A stretch of DNA of 64,000 bases. Source: Cordilura impudica (taxonomy: Eukaryota; Arthropoda; Insecta; Diptera; Scathophagidae). The position numbers were made by a program, and so were the translations under genes. The DNA lies in assembly GCA_963682025.1 (NCBI GenBank), contig OY821518.1:305325429-305389428 (forward strand), read 5' to 3'. How positions within the stretch are numbered: position 1 is the first letter of the stretch; the number at the start of each line of letters is the position of its first letter. Below the pieces are notes generated by a model. The model did no database searches. It was not told where the DNA came from and was given only the letters and a program-made list of their open reading frames with translations. Below, piece by piece: positions 32,361 through 43,776 of this stretch.

Positions 32361-34828
32361 CACCAATACTCGCTTTGCGACGATAATTGGTTCCAAAAAA
32401 ATTCGTCGCAAGCAAAACGTCGCAATTCGAAAAAACTTTTTGTATGGAATTGCACTGAAATATTAAAGATACGTTCCAGTTCTAAATCTAATCGATTATT
32501 TTACAAAAAAACAAAGTAATTTTTAGTTTTTTATAAATTCATTTAATATTATGAAAAATGAAGACTTAAAAAATTAAAGGAATTATTAAAAATAAAATAA
32601 AAATTAACATACTTGAATAGTTTTTTTTTTTTTAATTAAAAAAACAAATTCATTAAAATTAAAAAACATAGCAATAGCAAAAAAAAATCATTAAAACTAA
32701 AAAAAAATTGAAAATTCAGATTTAATGATTATGAAGAATCAGAATCTAGCGTTATTGGAAATTCTATATCGAATGATGCAGCAGTTGTTGGATGTGTAGA
32801 TGCTAATGGCTGCAAATATTTTTCCAAAGTTTGCTGGAACGTTTTCTTTTTTTGTTGCAAGTAAATCTCCTTGTAGGAACTTACGCAATCAGTTAAGGAC
32901 CCTTTCTTCGTCAGGGTCATTTTGTATAAAAATAGAAGCTGCTTCGTCAAGTAGGGCCATAGCTTTGCTAATTTGTTTTGATGTTAGAATTTTTGGTTCA
33001 GGAGATTCAATTAAATTTTCTGTTGGATTCTCTTTATACGCCAATTCAATATCCAAACTTATTAAATCACTATTACTGATATCTACATTCTGTGCTGTAT
33101 GAAATGTTGTTGATTGCATCCAGTACATTAAATGTTTTCCAAAATTCTGGAATAGTAGTGCTATTTTTTTTAGAATCATCAATAGCGATTATAAGCTGTT
33201 TGAATGTTCTTCTAAGATAGTAGCTTTTAAACACTGAAATTACCCCTTGATCCATTGGTTGGATGAGTGAAGTGGTGTTTGGTGGCATAAATAAAAATTT
33301 CAGATTATCTGACAAATCATCAATGTAAATAGGATAACTGGGGGCATTATCAACGATGACCAAAGCCTTAAAATCCAAGTTCTCTTTAGAGCAATAGGAT
33401 TTTATTTCAGGAATAGCACAATCACAAATCCAGTTTTTAAACATTTCAGACGTCATCCACGCTTTTTTGTTTGATCGCCAATGTACGGGTAGATTTTTTT
33501 TATTAACGCCTTGCATTGCTCTAAGATTTTCTGCAGTACGAATAAGAAATGGTTTGAATTTGAAATCTCCTTCAGCGTTTCCGCCCAGCAGAAGAGTGAG
33601 CCTATTTTTAATTGGCTTACGTCCTGGGGCAGAATTTTCTGCTTTAGAAATATAAGTTCTGCTCGGGAGCCTTTTCCAAAACAATCCCGTCTCATCAACA
33701 TTGAAAACTTGCTGAGAAGTAAGTCCTTCGTTATGGATAATGGCTTTTAAAACATCTGGGAATTTTGCAGCTGCAACACTATCTGCACTAGCTGCTTCAC
33801 CTTTTAGTTTTACATTATGAAGGTTGTACCGTGCTTTATATCTTTCAAACCAGCCTTGGCTCGCTAAAAACTTTGGTTGCCTTTCATCAGCGATGCCGTG
33901 TTCCAAATTATTAGAGCATGATTTTTTTTCAATATCTTCACATAATTTTTTAGCTTTTTCTTGAATTATGCTCTTAGTTAGTGGAACTTGGTCATGGTTT
34001 TGTTTTTCAATCCATATAGAAAGTAAGGATTCCATTTTCACTAACAGAAAGTCTCTTGCGCGTGTTATTTTTTTCGCATCTGAGACAGAAGCAGCTGCTG
34101 CGATTTTTTTAATTTTACTGCCGTCACGATCTCTTATTGTTTTTACGGTTTTTTCTGCTTTTAGCTACATTAACAGGTCGCTCTCCTGCTTTAAAACGCC
34201 TTAAAATATTTAATTTAGTTTCCAGTGTTATTGCCTTTCTCGGTTGCTTTTTTTCAACTTTTCCACTCATGATTACTATCCTACCGAATAAAAAAATTAA
34301 GATGACCAGTTTAAGCTACAAAAAATAATTTCAACTTAAATTTGCTTATCTTATAAATTTTATTTTTCACTACCTACAAAAATAACACTTGTCGTTTCGA
34401 GAACTTTCATCAAACTGAAACCAAAACGTAAATTTCTCACATTGAATTGTTAACGAACATCAAGATATGGGATTCCCCTTTTTATAACCGTTTGTTGTGC
34501 GAAGGAAACCAATTCTTTCGTTTTTAGTGGTTGCACGAAACGTTCCGCCTCTTTCGAACATCAACCATATCGAACTCATACCGCTCTCGGCATAGATATC
34601 AAATGTTTTTTGTATGTATGTACATACATACATATGTACATGTTAGTGTGAGTATCAACAAACAAAACGACATATTGAACCATTGGTTCTTTGTTGGTAT
34701 TTTTTTTTCCAAAAGTTCCGTTAAGCGTCGTTTTTCTTTATACGTCGCAAGCTGAAATGATGCAAAAATTTTTTTCGACGCAATGCGAAATGTCGCAAAA
34801 TGAAACGTCGCAAAGCGAGGTATTGGTG
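32361..34828 (-). mobile_element. Tigger/pogo-like DNA transposon, full length with TIRs
   Basis: The left end CACCAATACTCGCTTTGCG at 32361 (after TA) and the right end, read on minus from 34828 as CACCAATACCTCGCTTTGCG (next to TA), form terminal inverted repeats of about 23 bases. Subterminal GTCGCAA/GCGACG words recur at both ends: left near 32377, 32403 and 32418; right near 34742, 34778, 34792 and 34806. They could be transposase binding sites. The TA duplication and a single pogo-class transposase between the ends fit Tigger. Length is 2468 bp. The transposase is frameshifted, so this copy is not autonomous. Confidence 0.88.
32729..34270 (-). pseudogene. Tigger/pogo-class transposase (CENP-B-like), frameshifted
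   Basis: The start ATG at 34270 opens MSGKVEKKQPRKAITLETKL, the CENP-B-type N-terminal helix-turn-helix. A frame change near 34140-34160 leads to TVKTIRDRDGSKIKKIAAAA. A 322-residue stretch (34041-33073) holds the Tc5-type DNA-binding region (QGWFERYKARYN) and the DDE_1 core. Catalytic aspartates are in FNVDETGLFW (34041-frame residue 116), VIVDNAPSYP (231) and SLIQPMDQGVISVFK (264), a DD32D spacing. Frameshifts near 33110 and 32905 separate the tail, which ends EKYLQPLASTHPTTAASF and a stop at 32729. All catalytic residues are present, so inactivation is recent. It would cut and paste its own element at TA. Confidence 0.88.
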
Positions 34829-35066
34829 TATTTCCAAAAAATGCAAATTTATATTTAAAAAAAAATTAATCATACCACCCGTATTCCACATAATATCAAA
34901 ATCCTTTATCAAAATCCCTTACATGGCAGGATTTCCGGATATGAACTTGTATGTTGATATAGAGATGAATACAAAAATAAATACTTTTCTTTTGTACATA
35001 AGAAATCATAAAAGAAATTGTCGTTGGCAAAAAATTTTTTAAATTTTTAAATTTTTTAAGATGAAA
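34829..35066. other. Spacer
   Basis: AT-rich, nothing recognised. Confidence 0.4.
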
Positions 35067-36890
35067 TTAATTATTATGAAATTTTGGTAGCTTATTTTTT
35101 CGGTTATATGAGTCCGTATTTGTTTCGCGACAAAGCAACCAACAGTACTCTGACAACATGTGTCTTATTTGTTTTCCTTTGTGCCTAAATTCCATTTCTT
35201 CTATTTCTTGGTGATAGCGTTCTCCATGTTCGTTACTAAAGCTTCCTAAGTTCGATGGAAAAAAATTAATATGGTTGCAGAGGAAGTGTGTCTTAAGTGA
35301 CATGTTGACTCCCACCTCTCGGTAGCCATCAATCATTTCCATAACAATGTCCTTGTAATTTTTAGCTCTTTTATTTGCAAGAAATTTCTCTGTAACATTT
35401 TCAAAAGCTATCCATGCCCTATTTTCGACAGGGTTTAGTGCATTTTTAAAATCTGTACTATTTAAAATTTTTTTTTGTTTTTTGAACACACCATAAAAAT
35501 ATAATTGTTACAAATCAGTTCATAGAAATGTTCTTAAAATAGGTTACCTGCTTCAATTTTCGCATCGGATAATTTTGGAAAAATTTGTTTCAACATCTTA
35601 AATGATTCACTTTCTTTATTTAGTGTCCATATAAAGCTTCGGATCAGGCCAAGTTTTATGTGTTAAGCAAGCAATCAGGTTTAACCAACGGTATATGGTC
35701 TATACTGAATTCACGTAGCACAAAATTAAAACGTTTCTCCCATTCGAAAAAACGTTGATGTCGTGCATAATCTTGCTTTACTCCAGTTAATAGCGCAACA
35801 TCTTTAAGATCACAACAGACTTTCCATTTGGGCTGGTTGTAATTTATGGCATCTAAAATTATTTTAATGTTTTCGTAGGTCTCCCGCATTGAGGTGCTGT
35901 ATGCAATGGGAACTGGTGGGTACATGTTTCCAATATGGAACATGCGGTTGTCCAATTTCTGTAAACACTGCATCAATGTTCTAACGGTAGCAAAGTTTTA
36001 TTTCAGAATTTTCGTGCATAATGAAATATTAAATGGATTCGTCTTCGCATGTTTACGACCAGCTGTAATTTTTAAATCTTCGGATACTAATGCCATTTTC
36101 TTTTCTGACAAAAAATGTCGCCCCTCTTTTGCCCTTTTTTCGAAAAGTGTATTTTTTTATATATTCTGAATTAAGAGCAACCTTATCTTATATATCAATC
36201 GAAAGGCCTCAAAGTCGAGCACTCATAAATCACAAAAAAATCGAGCCATTGACTTCTTTCAGGTCATAGTAGGAGAATATTTCCCCATTGTTCCCTTTTT
36301 TGAATATTTTCACCCTATGACGTCCAAGAGGATCATAATCAAATTTTTTTTGTATTTATGAACACAGCACTTTGAGACCTTTCGATTGACATATAATACA
36401 ATTACTTTTCCAAAAGAGGGCAAAAAAAGGGCGAAATTTTTTGTCAGAAAAGAAAACGGCATAAGTTTCATTCTTTTAAACGGGAACCCATTATTTCCGC
36501 CATCTTTTTCGAAACGTCAGTGTCTCGTATCAAATCATTAAAATCAGTTTGTGTCAGGAAATAAGGGACTAAAGAACCAAGTTCACTAGCATAAGGTAAA
36601 AATTCGGATGGAAACGGTTCTCTGGTCGATTGTACTTCAATTAGATTTTCATTCATTAGAACTTTCCTGTGCTTTAATAACGGACTCAACATCAGTATAT
36701 TTAATTCGATTGCGAGCGTTATATCGGAATCCAACAGTCTTTACGGAACAAAAATAGAAAAATTCTGCGGAATATTCAGTTTGTAGCAGCCAAATTGTGG
36801 GTCGGGCTACTTAATTTTATGGCGATTTAATACACTTTTTGTTCCCATTAAGCCACGATAACAATATTCACAAACAACTTCGTGTGCGTA
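35067..36890 (-). pseudogene. Unnamed arthropod repeat-associated protein, longer copy, split by a MITE
   Basis: From 36870 down, VCEYCYRGLMGTKSVLNRH looks like a C2H2 zinc finger. Next is DFNDLIRDTDVSKKMAEIMG and SRLKE, at 36468. After the MITE (36091-36461) the frame resumes as NLVSEDLKIT, then, broken by stops and shifts, FTEIGQPHVP. It continues with GNMYPPVPIAYSTSMRETYE, WKVCCDLKDVALLTGVKQDY, HIKLGLIRSFIW and FPKLSDAKIEAG. A 56-base insertion beginning GTAACC follows, then NRAWIAFENVTEKFLANKRA, VNMSLKTHFLCNHINFFPSN, LGSFSNEHGERYHQEIEEME and MLSEYCWLL, with a stop at 35067. The order matches the shorter copy at 12562-13872. Function unknown; the zinc finger suggests nucleic-acid binding. 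Non-functional. Confidence 0.75.
36091..36461. mobile_element. PIF/Harbinger-type MITE with long inverted repeats
   Basis: The ends TGCCRTTTTCTTTTCTGAC are inverted copies, and similarity continues inward for about 150 bases (AATCGAAAGGYCTCAAAGT and CACTCATAAAT-type words in both orientations). It is flanked by TAA on both sides (36088-36090 and 36462-36464), a 3-bp TWA duplication as in PIF/Harbinger. Removing it with one TAA rejoins the surrounding gene relic in frame (SRLKE..NLVSEDLKIT). No coding capacity. Confidence 0.82.
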
Positions 36891-38154
36891 CCATATGTGT
36901 GGTAAAAAATTCTTCAAAAGCATACAAAACTTTTGCTTATATTTCTCAAATATTTTTCAGGCGCAAACAAACCATAGCAAAAATTATTACGATTCGGACA
37001 TTGCACTATTAAATAAAAAGTCTATTAGAAAAAGCGACTTAGAAATATTAAGTCAATGCAACAATTTCAGTTTGTTTTCAAAAAGCACAGTAGCTTAATT
37101 TAAAACAGCACACTGTCACTAAATTCGATTAGTGACACTTTCGATACTAATTGATCAATGATGCACGTGTTTTCTAAAAACAAAATATTTTGTATTTTTG
37201 TATGGTATTTTTTCAATTACCCCGTTTACATCATTCCGTTATTCTAATTTTTCTTGAATATACGAATTGATCTAGAAAAATTGGGATACATGGGTATTTT
37301 ATTTTTCGACGTAGATTCCGAATATATAGTATAGTTCTTTTTCATGTGTGCAAAAGTGTGTAGAACGGTGTTAGATACAAAACATAAAAAATAATTGTTG
37401 CTAAATTTATTTAATCAATTTCTGTGCTGTTCTTATCATTAAATGAATTTTTTTTAAATTCCCTTTTATTGATAGTACCGAGAGTGTAGAGAAAATCTAC
37501 CAAAATATTAAGACATCTGTACGTGACTTACTTTCAAAAATCAAACACGATTATATGTATGTATGTACGTACCAAAAGTAAACATTGGCATATACAATCA
37601 ATCGGATTCACACAGCAAGTGTTGATGAGCTTTTAAGTGAGTGTGAACTTTTTTTTTGTATTTTGCTCGTAAATAAACGCAATCATCCTTGGAGCTCAAC
37701 ACGTTGTTTCAGAAAAAAACTTGCACTATGCCAATAAATTATCACAACTTTGAACGAAAACAAATCACTAAATATAGTACAAACTCGAAAAACATGTAAA
37801 TATGAGTAGAAACAAATAATAATAATAAATTATAAAATTTAAACAAGAACTGCCACAGCTCTAAATAGAAAATTGGAAAAATAAATTATTTTATTTTTTC
37901 AAACGATATCTGACGAGGAATGAAAAATTATGCCCTATTTCTATTAAGTATATAAAAAAATTATTTGTTTCCCCATTGACGTTCGTTAGTATAAAAGATA
38001 TGACTGTCATTCCGCTTGAAAGTTATTGTTATCTGAAAATTCCGAAACAGGGCACTTATGGTAAAATATCTCAAAATTCAGTTAGAAAGTTCGTCGTCCA
38101 GATCCGAATTTAAATTGGAAAAATCTTCTTGGCCTATGTAATAATTATTTAAAA
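36891..38154. other. AT-rich stretch, no gene seen
   Basis: The open frame at 36895-37098 has no recognised likeness. Nothing else is seen. Confidence 0.4.
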
Positions 38155-38230
38155 CAAGTTGGAAAATTGTAGTCAGTCCGTACCCATACGTTTGGAGACC
38201 CCTTTCTCCATAGATTAATCTAATTGGATA

Positions 38231-38400
38231 TCTATATATATAAAACAGGATGTGCGTATGTATGTAACGTATGGACTCCAAAACGGCTGGGCCGATTTTG
38301 ATGGAATCTTCAGAATATTCAGGCGGGTGACACTGTGAAGTCTGATTTTTGATTTTCGGTCTGTGGGCGGTTGGGCGTGCCAAATCCAATTTTCATATTG
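38231..38400 (+). mobile_element. Helitron 5' end fragment of a second type
   Basis: TCTATATATATAAAAC after an A is a Helitron 5' end. It is followed by GTATGTATGTAACGTATGG, CTCCAAAACGGCTGGGCCGA and TTTTGATGGAATC, wording common at Helitron 5' ends in insects. It differs from the short Helitron family. No CTRR end is identified; it fades into LINE-like sequence. Confidence 0.6.
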
Positions 38401-38929
38401 TATCCAAAAATTTAGCGGAGGGAATCACAAATTTGCGAAAATTGGAACAAAATTCCCAGCCAAGAGATTTATAACTCCATCCAGTATTCAATTGGAAGGA
38501 GTGTACTTTCCCTTGATAAGTAAGACTTAAGGACATTGACGGGATTCTTTACTGGACGCTGCAATCTTATGCTATGCTTACAGGAACGGCAAGATTCGCT
38601 GTTCGCTCTCTCATTCACAGTTCGCGCCCGAATCATGATTGAATCTACATGATTCGCCATTAAAAATTTTTAAAGCGAACCTACTTGGTTCATTTTGAAC
38701 CTAGATAAATTGAGTGTCATCTCCAATTTTGATATAAAAAAAATTATCGCTAGTTTATCTGAACTAAAAAAAAATTAATGTGTGGAATAAAATAAATAGA
38801 AACATTTAACAAATAAAAAGTATATATTTAAATATATATATTCAAATAAAAATGGAAAAAATGAAATAATGAAACGTAAAGTGTAGAAGGATATCAAATA
38901 TTGGCACAAAATATATAAACGTCAAAATG

Positions 38930-39185
38930 AAACAAGAACACTCGTCTGAACACCAAGGTTCGCAATCGCGATTCAGAGAGCGAATCAAGTGGTTCATTTT
39001 GCCGTCTGAACATGCTATTAGATCTCACCTAGGAACAAAAGGCCAGTCTGTTACAGACACGTGTAAGTTCTGTCACAGGGGGTCGAAACAGCAGAACACA
39101 TTCTCTGTGAATGTTCAAAATAAGATGGCAATAGAACCATTGCTGTTGGAGGAAACAAATGCCAAATAGGGTAATTAGCTTTATA
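38930..39185 (+). pseudogene. LINE ORF2 C-terminal fragment (zinc-knuckle region)
   Basis: LPSEHAIRSHLGTKGQS and DTCKFCH are followed, after a one-base shift, by TAEHILCECSK. The CxxC...HxxCxC pattern preceded by an LxxH...LRxHL-like line is the cysteine-rich tail that follows RNase H in several LINE clades (Jockey/R1/I-like). Very short and frameshifted; clade undetermined. Confidence 0.6.
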
Positions 39186-39433
39186 AGGAGTTTTAATCAT
39201 TAGGACAAACATGGGCTATACAAAAGATCAAATTAGTCGCAGTGCGTAGAGCCTTCTTAATTTAATCTAATATGATCTTATCTAGTCCGATCTAAATGGT
39301 CGATAGTAGCATACATACCAAATATTGTCATAATATATTCATATTTGCGACCTATAGCTTGAGTACAAGGTTTAGATGGTAGTTACAAACATCAGCATAA
39401 ACTCATTAAACCCTTACCATGTAGAGTACAATA

Positions 39434-40508
39434 GTTTTAATAAAAGAATTGCTCGTAGAGAATATTGATTATCTAAATAGACAAATTCATAATCCGAATA
39501 TCCGAATAAAGCGTGCCGAAAGATGGTTTTTTGATGAAAATATTGAGAAGAAACTTTGAAGAGAACTTCAGGTTCCAACTATAGCACTTAGTTCGATGAA
39601 AAAATTATGCTAAAAATATTACAAAAAATTGGGCTGTAGCAATTTTGATCAAATATAGCATCACGGCATTTTGTACAGAATTTGAAAGGAGCCCACGGTC
39701 AAGCTCGAGTACTCGAGCTGCTGGAGTAGTAAATGATTTGCTGGATCCGAACGATTAGCTCGAGTAGTAAAATCTAACATATTTAATGATATAAGTATTT
39801 AGTACAACAAAGATACACTTTTTGGAATTATACAAGTACCAGGAATATTATCTTTAATATGCACTTCATAGAAGTTTGATTACATTTTACAAAAAAAAAA
39901 TCCAAAAATACATGTTAGAATTTTATATATTTTCGCGTCAACTATATTGGTATATTACGCTTCTGAAATATTGTTGCATTATGAAGCAATTTTCACTGAA
40001 ATGTACCAAAATATTTTCTTCGTATAACTTTGATGTATATTTTCCAAAAAATTTTAGAGAAAGCTATTAGTATTTCGATATATAGAGAATATTTTTTCAA
40101 AATTTCAAAGCATTCTGACAAAAATATTGACGTGTGGGAATAATTACTCCAAAAAGATAATAAATTTTTCAAAAGGTGTTAGAAAAAAATTAATATTTAT
40201 ACTGTCTTTAATAGACTGCACCGTGCAATTTAGTCGTGAAGGCAGGCACGCACATTAACCACAAGAGACTTCTGTCTGTAATCGAATATATTCATAGATT
40301 TCTTGTTAATAATTGTATGCCATTCCGGTATAGCACTACTGTTCTGATATTGACAATATTGAATATATGCTCTTATTTAAAGTTTGGTGGTATTTTTCAC
40401 AAAATTTCCCAATATGACTTAATTAAAAAAGTTTTTTTTCACTATCCGTAATTGACCATATTCACTGATAATTCGTTTAAAAAGTTAAGCCATTTCGACT
40501 AAAATTGA
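39434..40508. other. AT-rich stretch, no gene seen
   Basis: A CTCGAGTACTCGAGCTGCTGGAG run near 39706-39728 is a short palindrome-like word. Nothing else is recognised. Confidence 0.4.
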
Positions 40509-40509
40509 T

Positions 40510-40637
40510 GCCCTGGTAGGTGAGTACGTAGCGTGCTCGCCTATCATGCGGGGTTCGTGGTTTCCACCAGAGGCTTTTACCTGTCGCTGCAAAAAAAAAA
40601 AACTTCCCAAACCTAGGTTTAAAAAAATAAAATAAAG
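40510..40637 (+). repeat. tRNA-derived SINE or decayed tRNA-like sequence
   Basis: GCCCTGG (40510) pairs with CCAGAGGC (40567-40574) apart from one missing base. TAGGTGAGTACG fits a pol III A box. CTCGC and GCGGG enclose the seven-base loop CTATCAT (anticodon position ATC). GGTTCG...CCACC fits a T arm with a shortened loop. The cloverleaf is followed by TTTTACCTGTCGCTGC, a run of 12 A, and a second A-rich tail to about 40637, as in tRNA-derived SINEs. The damaged T loop and acceptor argue against a working tRNA. Confidence 0.6.
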
Positions 40638-43063
40638 CATTCCGACAAAATACAAGCTTATACTTTTTAAAGTTGAAAATCCATATTCTAATTTCAAAGT
40701 AATCCGACTAAAATTGTGCTTTCGGCAAAATATTACTCTCATGTTTGAGAAAGTTTTAAAGAAAATCGTTACATTAAAATATATAGTGGAGCCTCAGATT
40801 ATTTTCTTACAGTATGAAGTAGTCGGATGAAAAGTGTGGGGTGGGCGAACTACTATTCGAAATAGATCGAAAAAATTGCGCTGTTGGCAAACTACTTTTC
40901 GAAAAACATTGGCCAGTTGCCATACAAATATATAAAAAAAATGCAAGTCATATATCTTTTTTTTTTATGCTAGTTAAACCACTTCCATTTGTATTTTAAG
41001 AATACGAAATAAAATCGATTTCCTTATTTCTTCATTAAATTTATCTGTCCCGAAATATTTACCCCTTAAATTAAGATAACACCGTTTATTTACATTCTCT
41101 ACCTCATACTCAACCATCTTCGCAATCAGAGTTTCCACAAAGTTGTCATCCTATTGCAATTATAAAAGTAAACGAAAGTTTAAATCAATAGATAACAGAG
41201 ACAAATTTTGTTTAAGAAGGAGGACAAATAATATTTATTTTCATTCAAACTTTTGCCATATATTGATTTAGAGATTTCGATATTCATTGTTTCACTTAAT
41301 ATTTTACCTTGTTTGTGTCTTTGTTTTCTTTGCTAAAAGAGTGAAATTACAAAAATTGCCTTAAAGTTTAAAATTTTAAAAGAAAAATAATTTTTATTGT
41401 CAATATTAAGTACTCGGTGTCGGTATGTGTACAAGGGAAAAGTTTTCATTATCGTTGTGGTTAAAACGAATAAAAAAAATTATTGGATTTTCTGGCTTGC
41501 AACGAAAATATCTCTGAACAAATGAAATTGCATTAAAGCATTTTAGCGCTACAAAAACATTGAAAGTTGCATAATGGAAACTGTCAGTTATTTGACATAA
41601 GAATTTTAACGAAGACTGGTTTGAAATGGAATAAACGAAGAGGTGTAGAAAATAGGATTGACAACTTAAAATGGAACAAGAATAAAATTCAGATATTTAT
41701 ACGAAGTATAAGAGCGCGATTGCGGAACAATTTTTTCGTTAAACAAATTTCTTCGTAACTTCGTCAGGTTAAAAAAGTATAAGTAAACATATTTCAGTAG
41801 GCAAAACCTTGAGATCAAATATTATTTAAAATTAACATAACAAAGATTTCCTTAGATTTACTGATTTTGTTAAAAAAAAAGAATTAATTAATCCTTAATC
41901 CTTTCAGACCTGAGTCGTAAAACGATTGTAGTCATTGTAAAATCATCAATATAAAAATTCTTATTTTATTTATATTTTAAGCACCTTATACCAGATCTCA
42001 CAATCCGAATAACTACGTCTGAAAGTGTTAAACACTAATACAACTATTATTCCTCAATTCATCGCGCTTCACACTAAATATTTATTTTATTTATTTATTT
42101 ACTTATTTAATTATTCCTTAATTTTTGCAAAGCGAATTCGTAGATCTGCTTAAAAACATACAGCACTGGAACAGGCACATGAATGGAAGGACAGACATAC
42201 AAGCTTTTGTTTGCCAATATGATGGTTAAGAGGGCGTTTATAAACCATCATAATTGTGGTTTTGTTTTGCTCCATACAGACATACAATATGGTTTATTTG
42301 TAGTTGTTTCTCTAACTACTCAAATGTGATAGCCGAAGGGCCTCACATTTTTTTTTTTGTTGTTGTTTTTAGTTGGCTTAATAACCCCATAATTATGTTC
42401 GAATGGTGAATTGATATTGATTGCCCCGAACGAGTAAAAATAGCAAATAAATTACTAACATCACTTTTAAATTATGTGAGACTATTTTGGCAGATTGAAA
42501 ACCTATTATTTAACTGACACAAAGCTTTACTAAATATTTCACATGCATATATGTATTTAAATAAATGTGTAAAAATCGGGGAAAAGACGAATATGAAAAT
42601 CAAGTGTAATTTTAGTTATAAACAAATTAACTAATAATAACTATATATAATTGCATTAAATAATAACTAAATATAAAACCATTGGATGTGTAATATAGAT
42701 AATATCACATAATAAATATGTCTTGCGGTTAATAATATAACGTTTTCCTTTAAAATTGCATAAACTATGTACGAACCCAAACACAAATTTCTTAAATTTT
42801 TCTGAAAAAAAATCTTATTCACATTTCAGGTACAAACAGATCTAAATATATACAGGCTTAACCATGTTCATCATATTCCCTAGAACAAGTGGCATACCAT
42901 ACTCTTTATGAAATATATTTGAACGCATTTCTTTCGGGCTTGAGATAGCACTTTTGCAAGAAAACGCCTTTTTTTTACTTTATGCGATGAAATTAAATAT
43001 TAACCATACGACGTTACACAGTGATGACGGATATTATATACCTATAATATTAATACGTAAGGC
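40638..43063. other. AT-rich stretch with simple repeats, no gene seen
   Basis: A (TTTA)n microsatellite lies at about 42076-42112. The open frame 41567-41758 has no recognised likeness. Confidence 0.4.
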
Positions 43064-43545
43064 GAATTCTTGTGACCGATGATTTTTCCACAGTTTTCTC
43101 CTGATTTAGACCAAACGTATCTTATTTGAAAGGTATTGCTCTATAGCTGTCCACCAGAGTTAGAGATTTTAAAATTTTTGTATATATTTTATTATTATTT
43201 TTTTTTTTTTTTTGAAGCAAAATGAATTTAAAGTTGCTGCTAACACATACATAAAATTATACATACAATGCTATATGTGTGTTTATTAAATTTGTTAATA
43301 TGTTTATGAGTTTTTTTTTTCTTCAATCACAATAATAATTGTGTTGAATTGAAAAATAATTTTGGCCATAAACCATTCAAAATAATAACTGTGTAGAATT
43401 TAAATCAATAACGCAATGGATATTTAAAAAGTGTTGAATTGTGAATTGTCAAAAATTAGTTAGCATACCTTTAGGGTCTTAGAAAATAATTTATTAGATG
43501 GAAAAATAAAATTTCCTAGAATTTACACTCGAATTTCGAGGGCTG
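43064..43545 (-). mobile_element. MITE family B, copy 4 (long version)
   Basis: On the minus strand it runs from GCCCTCGAAATTCGAGTGTAA through TTTAAATTCATTTTGCTTC and AATACCTTTCAAATAAGAT to TCATCGGTCACAAGAATTCGCC. It is expanded to about 480 bases by extra sequence between 43320 and 43500, which includes a second AATAATTNTGTTGAATTG word. It lies 230 bases upstream of the transposase relic at 43777. Confidence 0.65.
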
Positions 43546-43776
43546 GGCTATGGTAGTATATGTTAATATCTGATGAAGATTAAATAATGGAATCCAGTTG
43601 GAGTAAAATATATACAAAGTAAGGAGTGAGGTCGAAAATATTTTAAAACACATTCTCTTCTTAACTTTTTTGCAAGCATTATTTAATTCTCTCTTTTGAT
43701 CATCATATTTTTGAAAAAATTTATAATTTATTGAATATAATGACAATCCTGTTCATTTGTTGTTAGGCTGATTAAA

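Larger units (their letters stand above)
38155..39433 (-). mobile_element. HINE copy I, old, split by Helitron and LINE pieces
   Basis: The 3' part (38155-38230, read on the minus strand) ends in CAAGTT...GTAGTCAGTC with the palindrome half-deleted. It reads inward to TAATTGGATA and stops exactly at a Helitron TC end (38231). The other part resumes about 39297 with CATACCAAATATTGTCATAATATATTC, TTTGCGACCTATAG, and GTAGTTACAAACATCAGCA, to the degraded end near 39433; the GGAC run is lost. Sequence identity is low, so it is among the oldest HINEs here. Confidence 0.65.

Noticed and set aside
32300..32520. Short open frames over the left Tigger terminus
   Set aside because: They overlap the terminal inverted repeat and continue into its flank; no coding evidence.
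33467..33750. Plus-strand open frames of 62-79 residues opposite the Tigger transposase
   Set aside because: Antisense shadows of the transposase reading on the minus strand.
40510..40574. Functional tRNA gene
   Set aside because: The acceptor stem lacks a base, the T loop is shortened, and A-rich tails follow, so a SINE or pseudogene is more likely.
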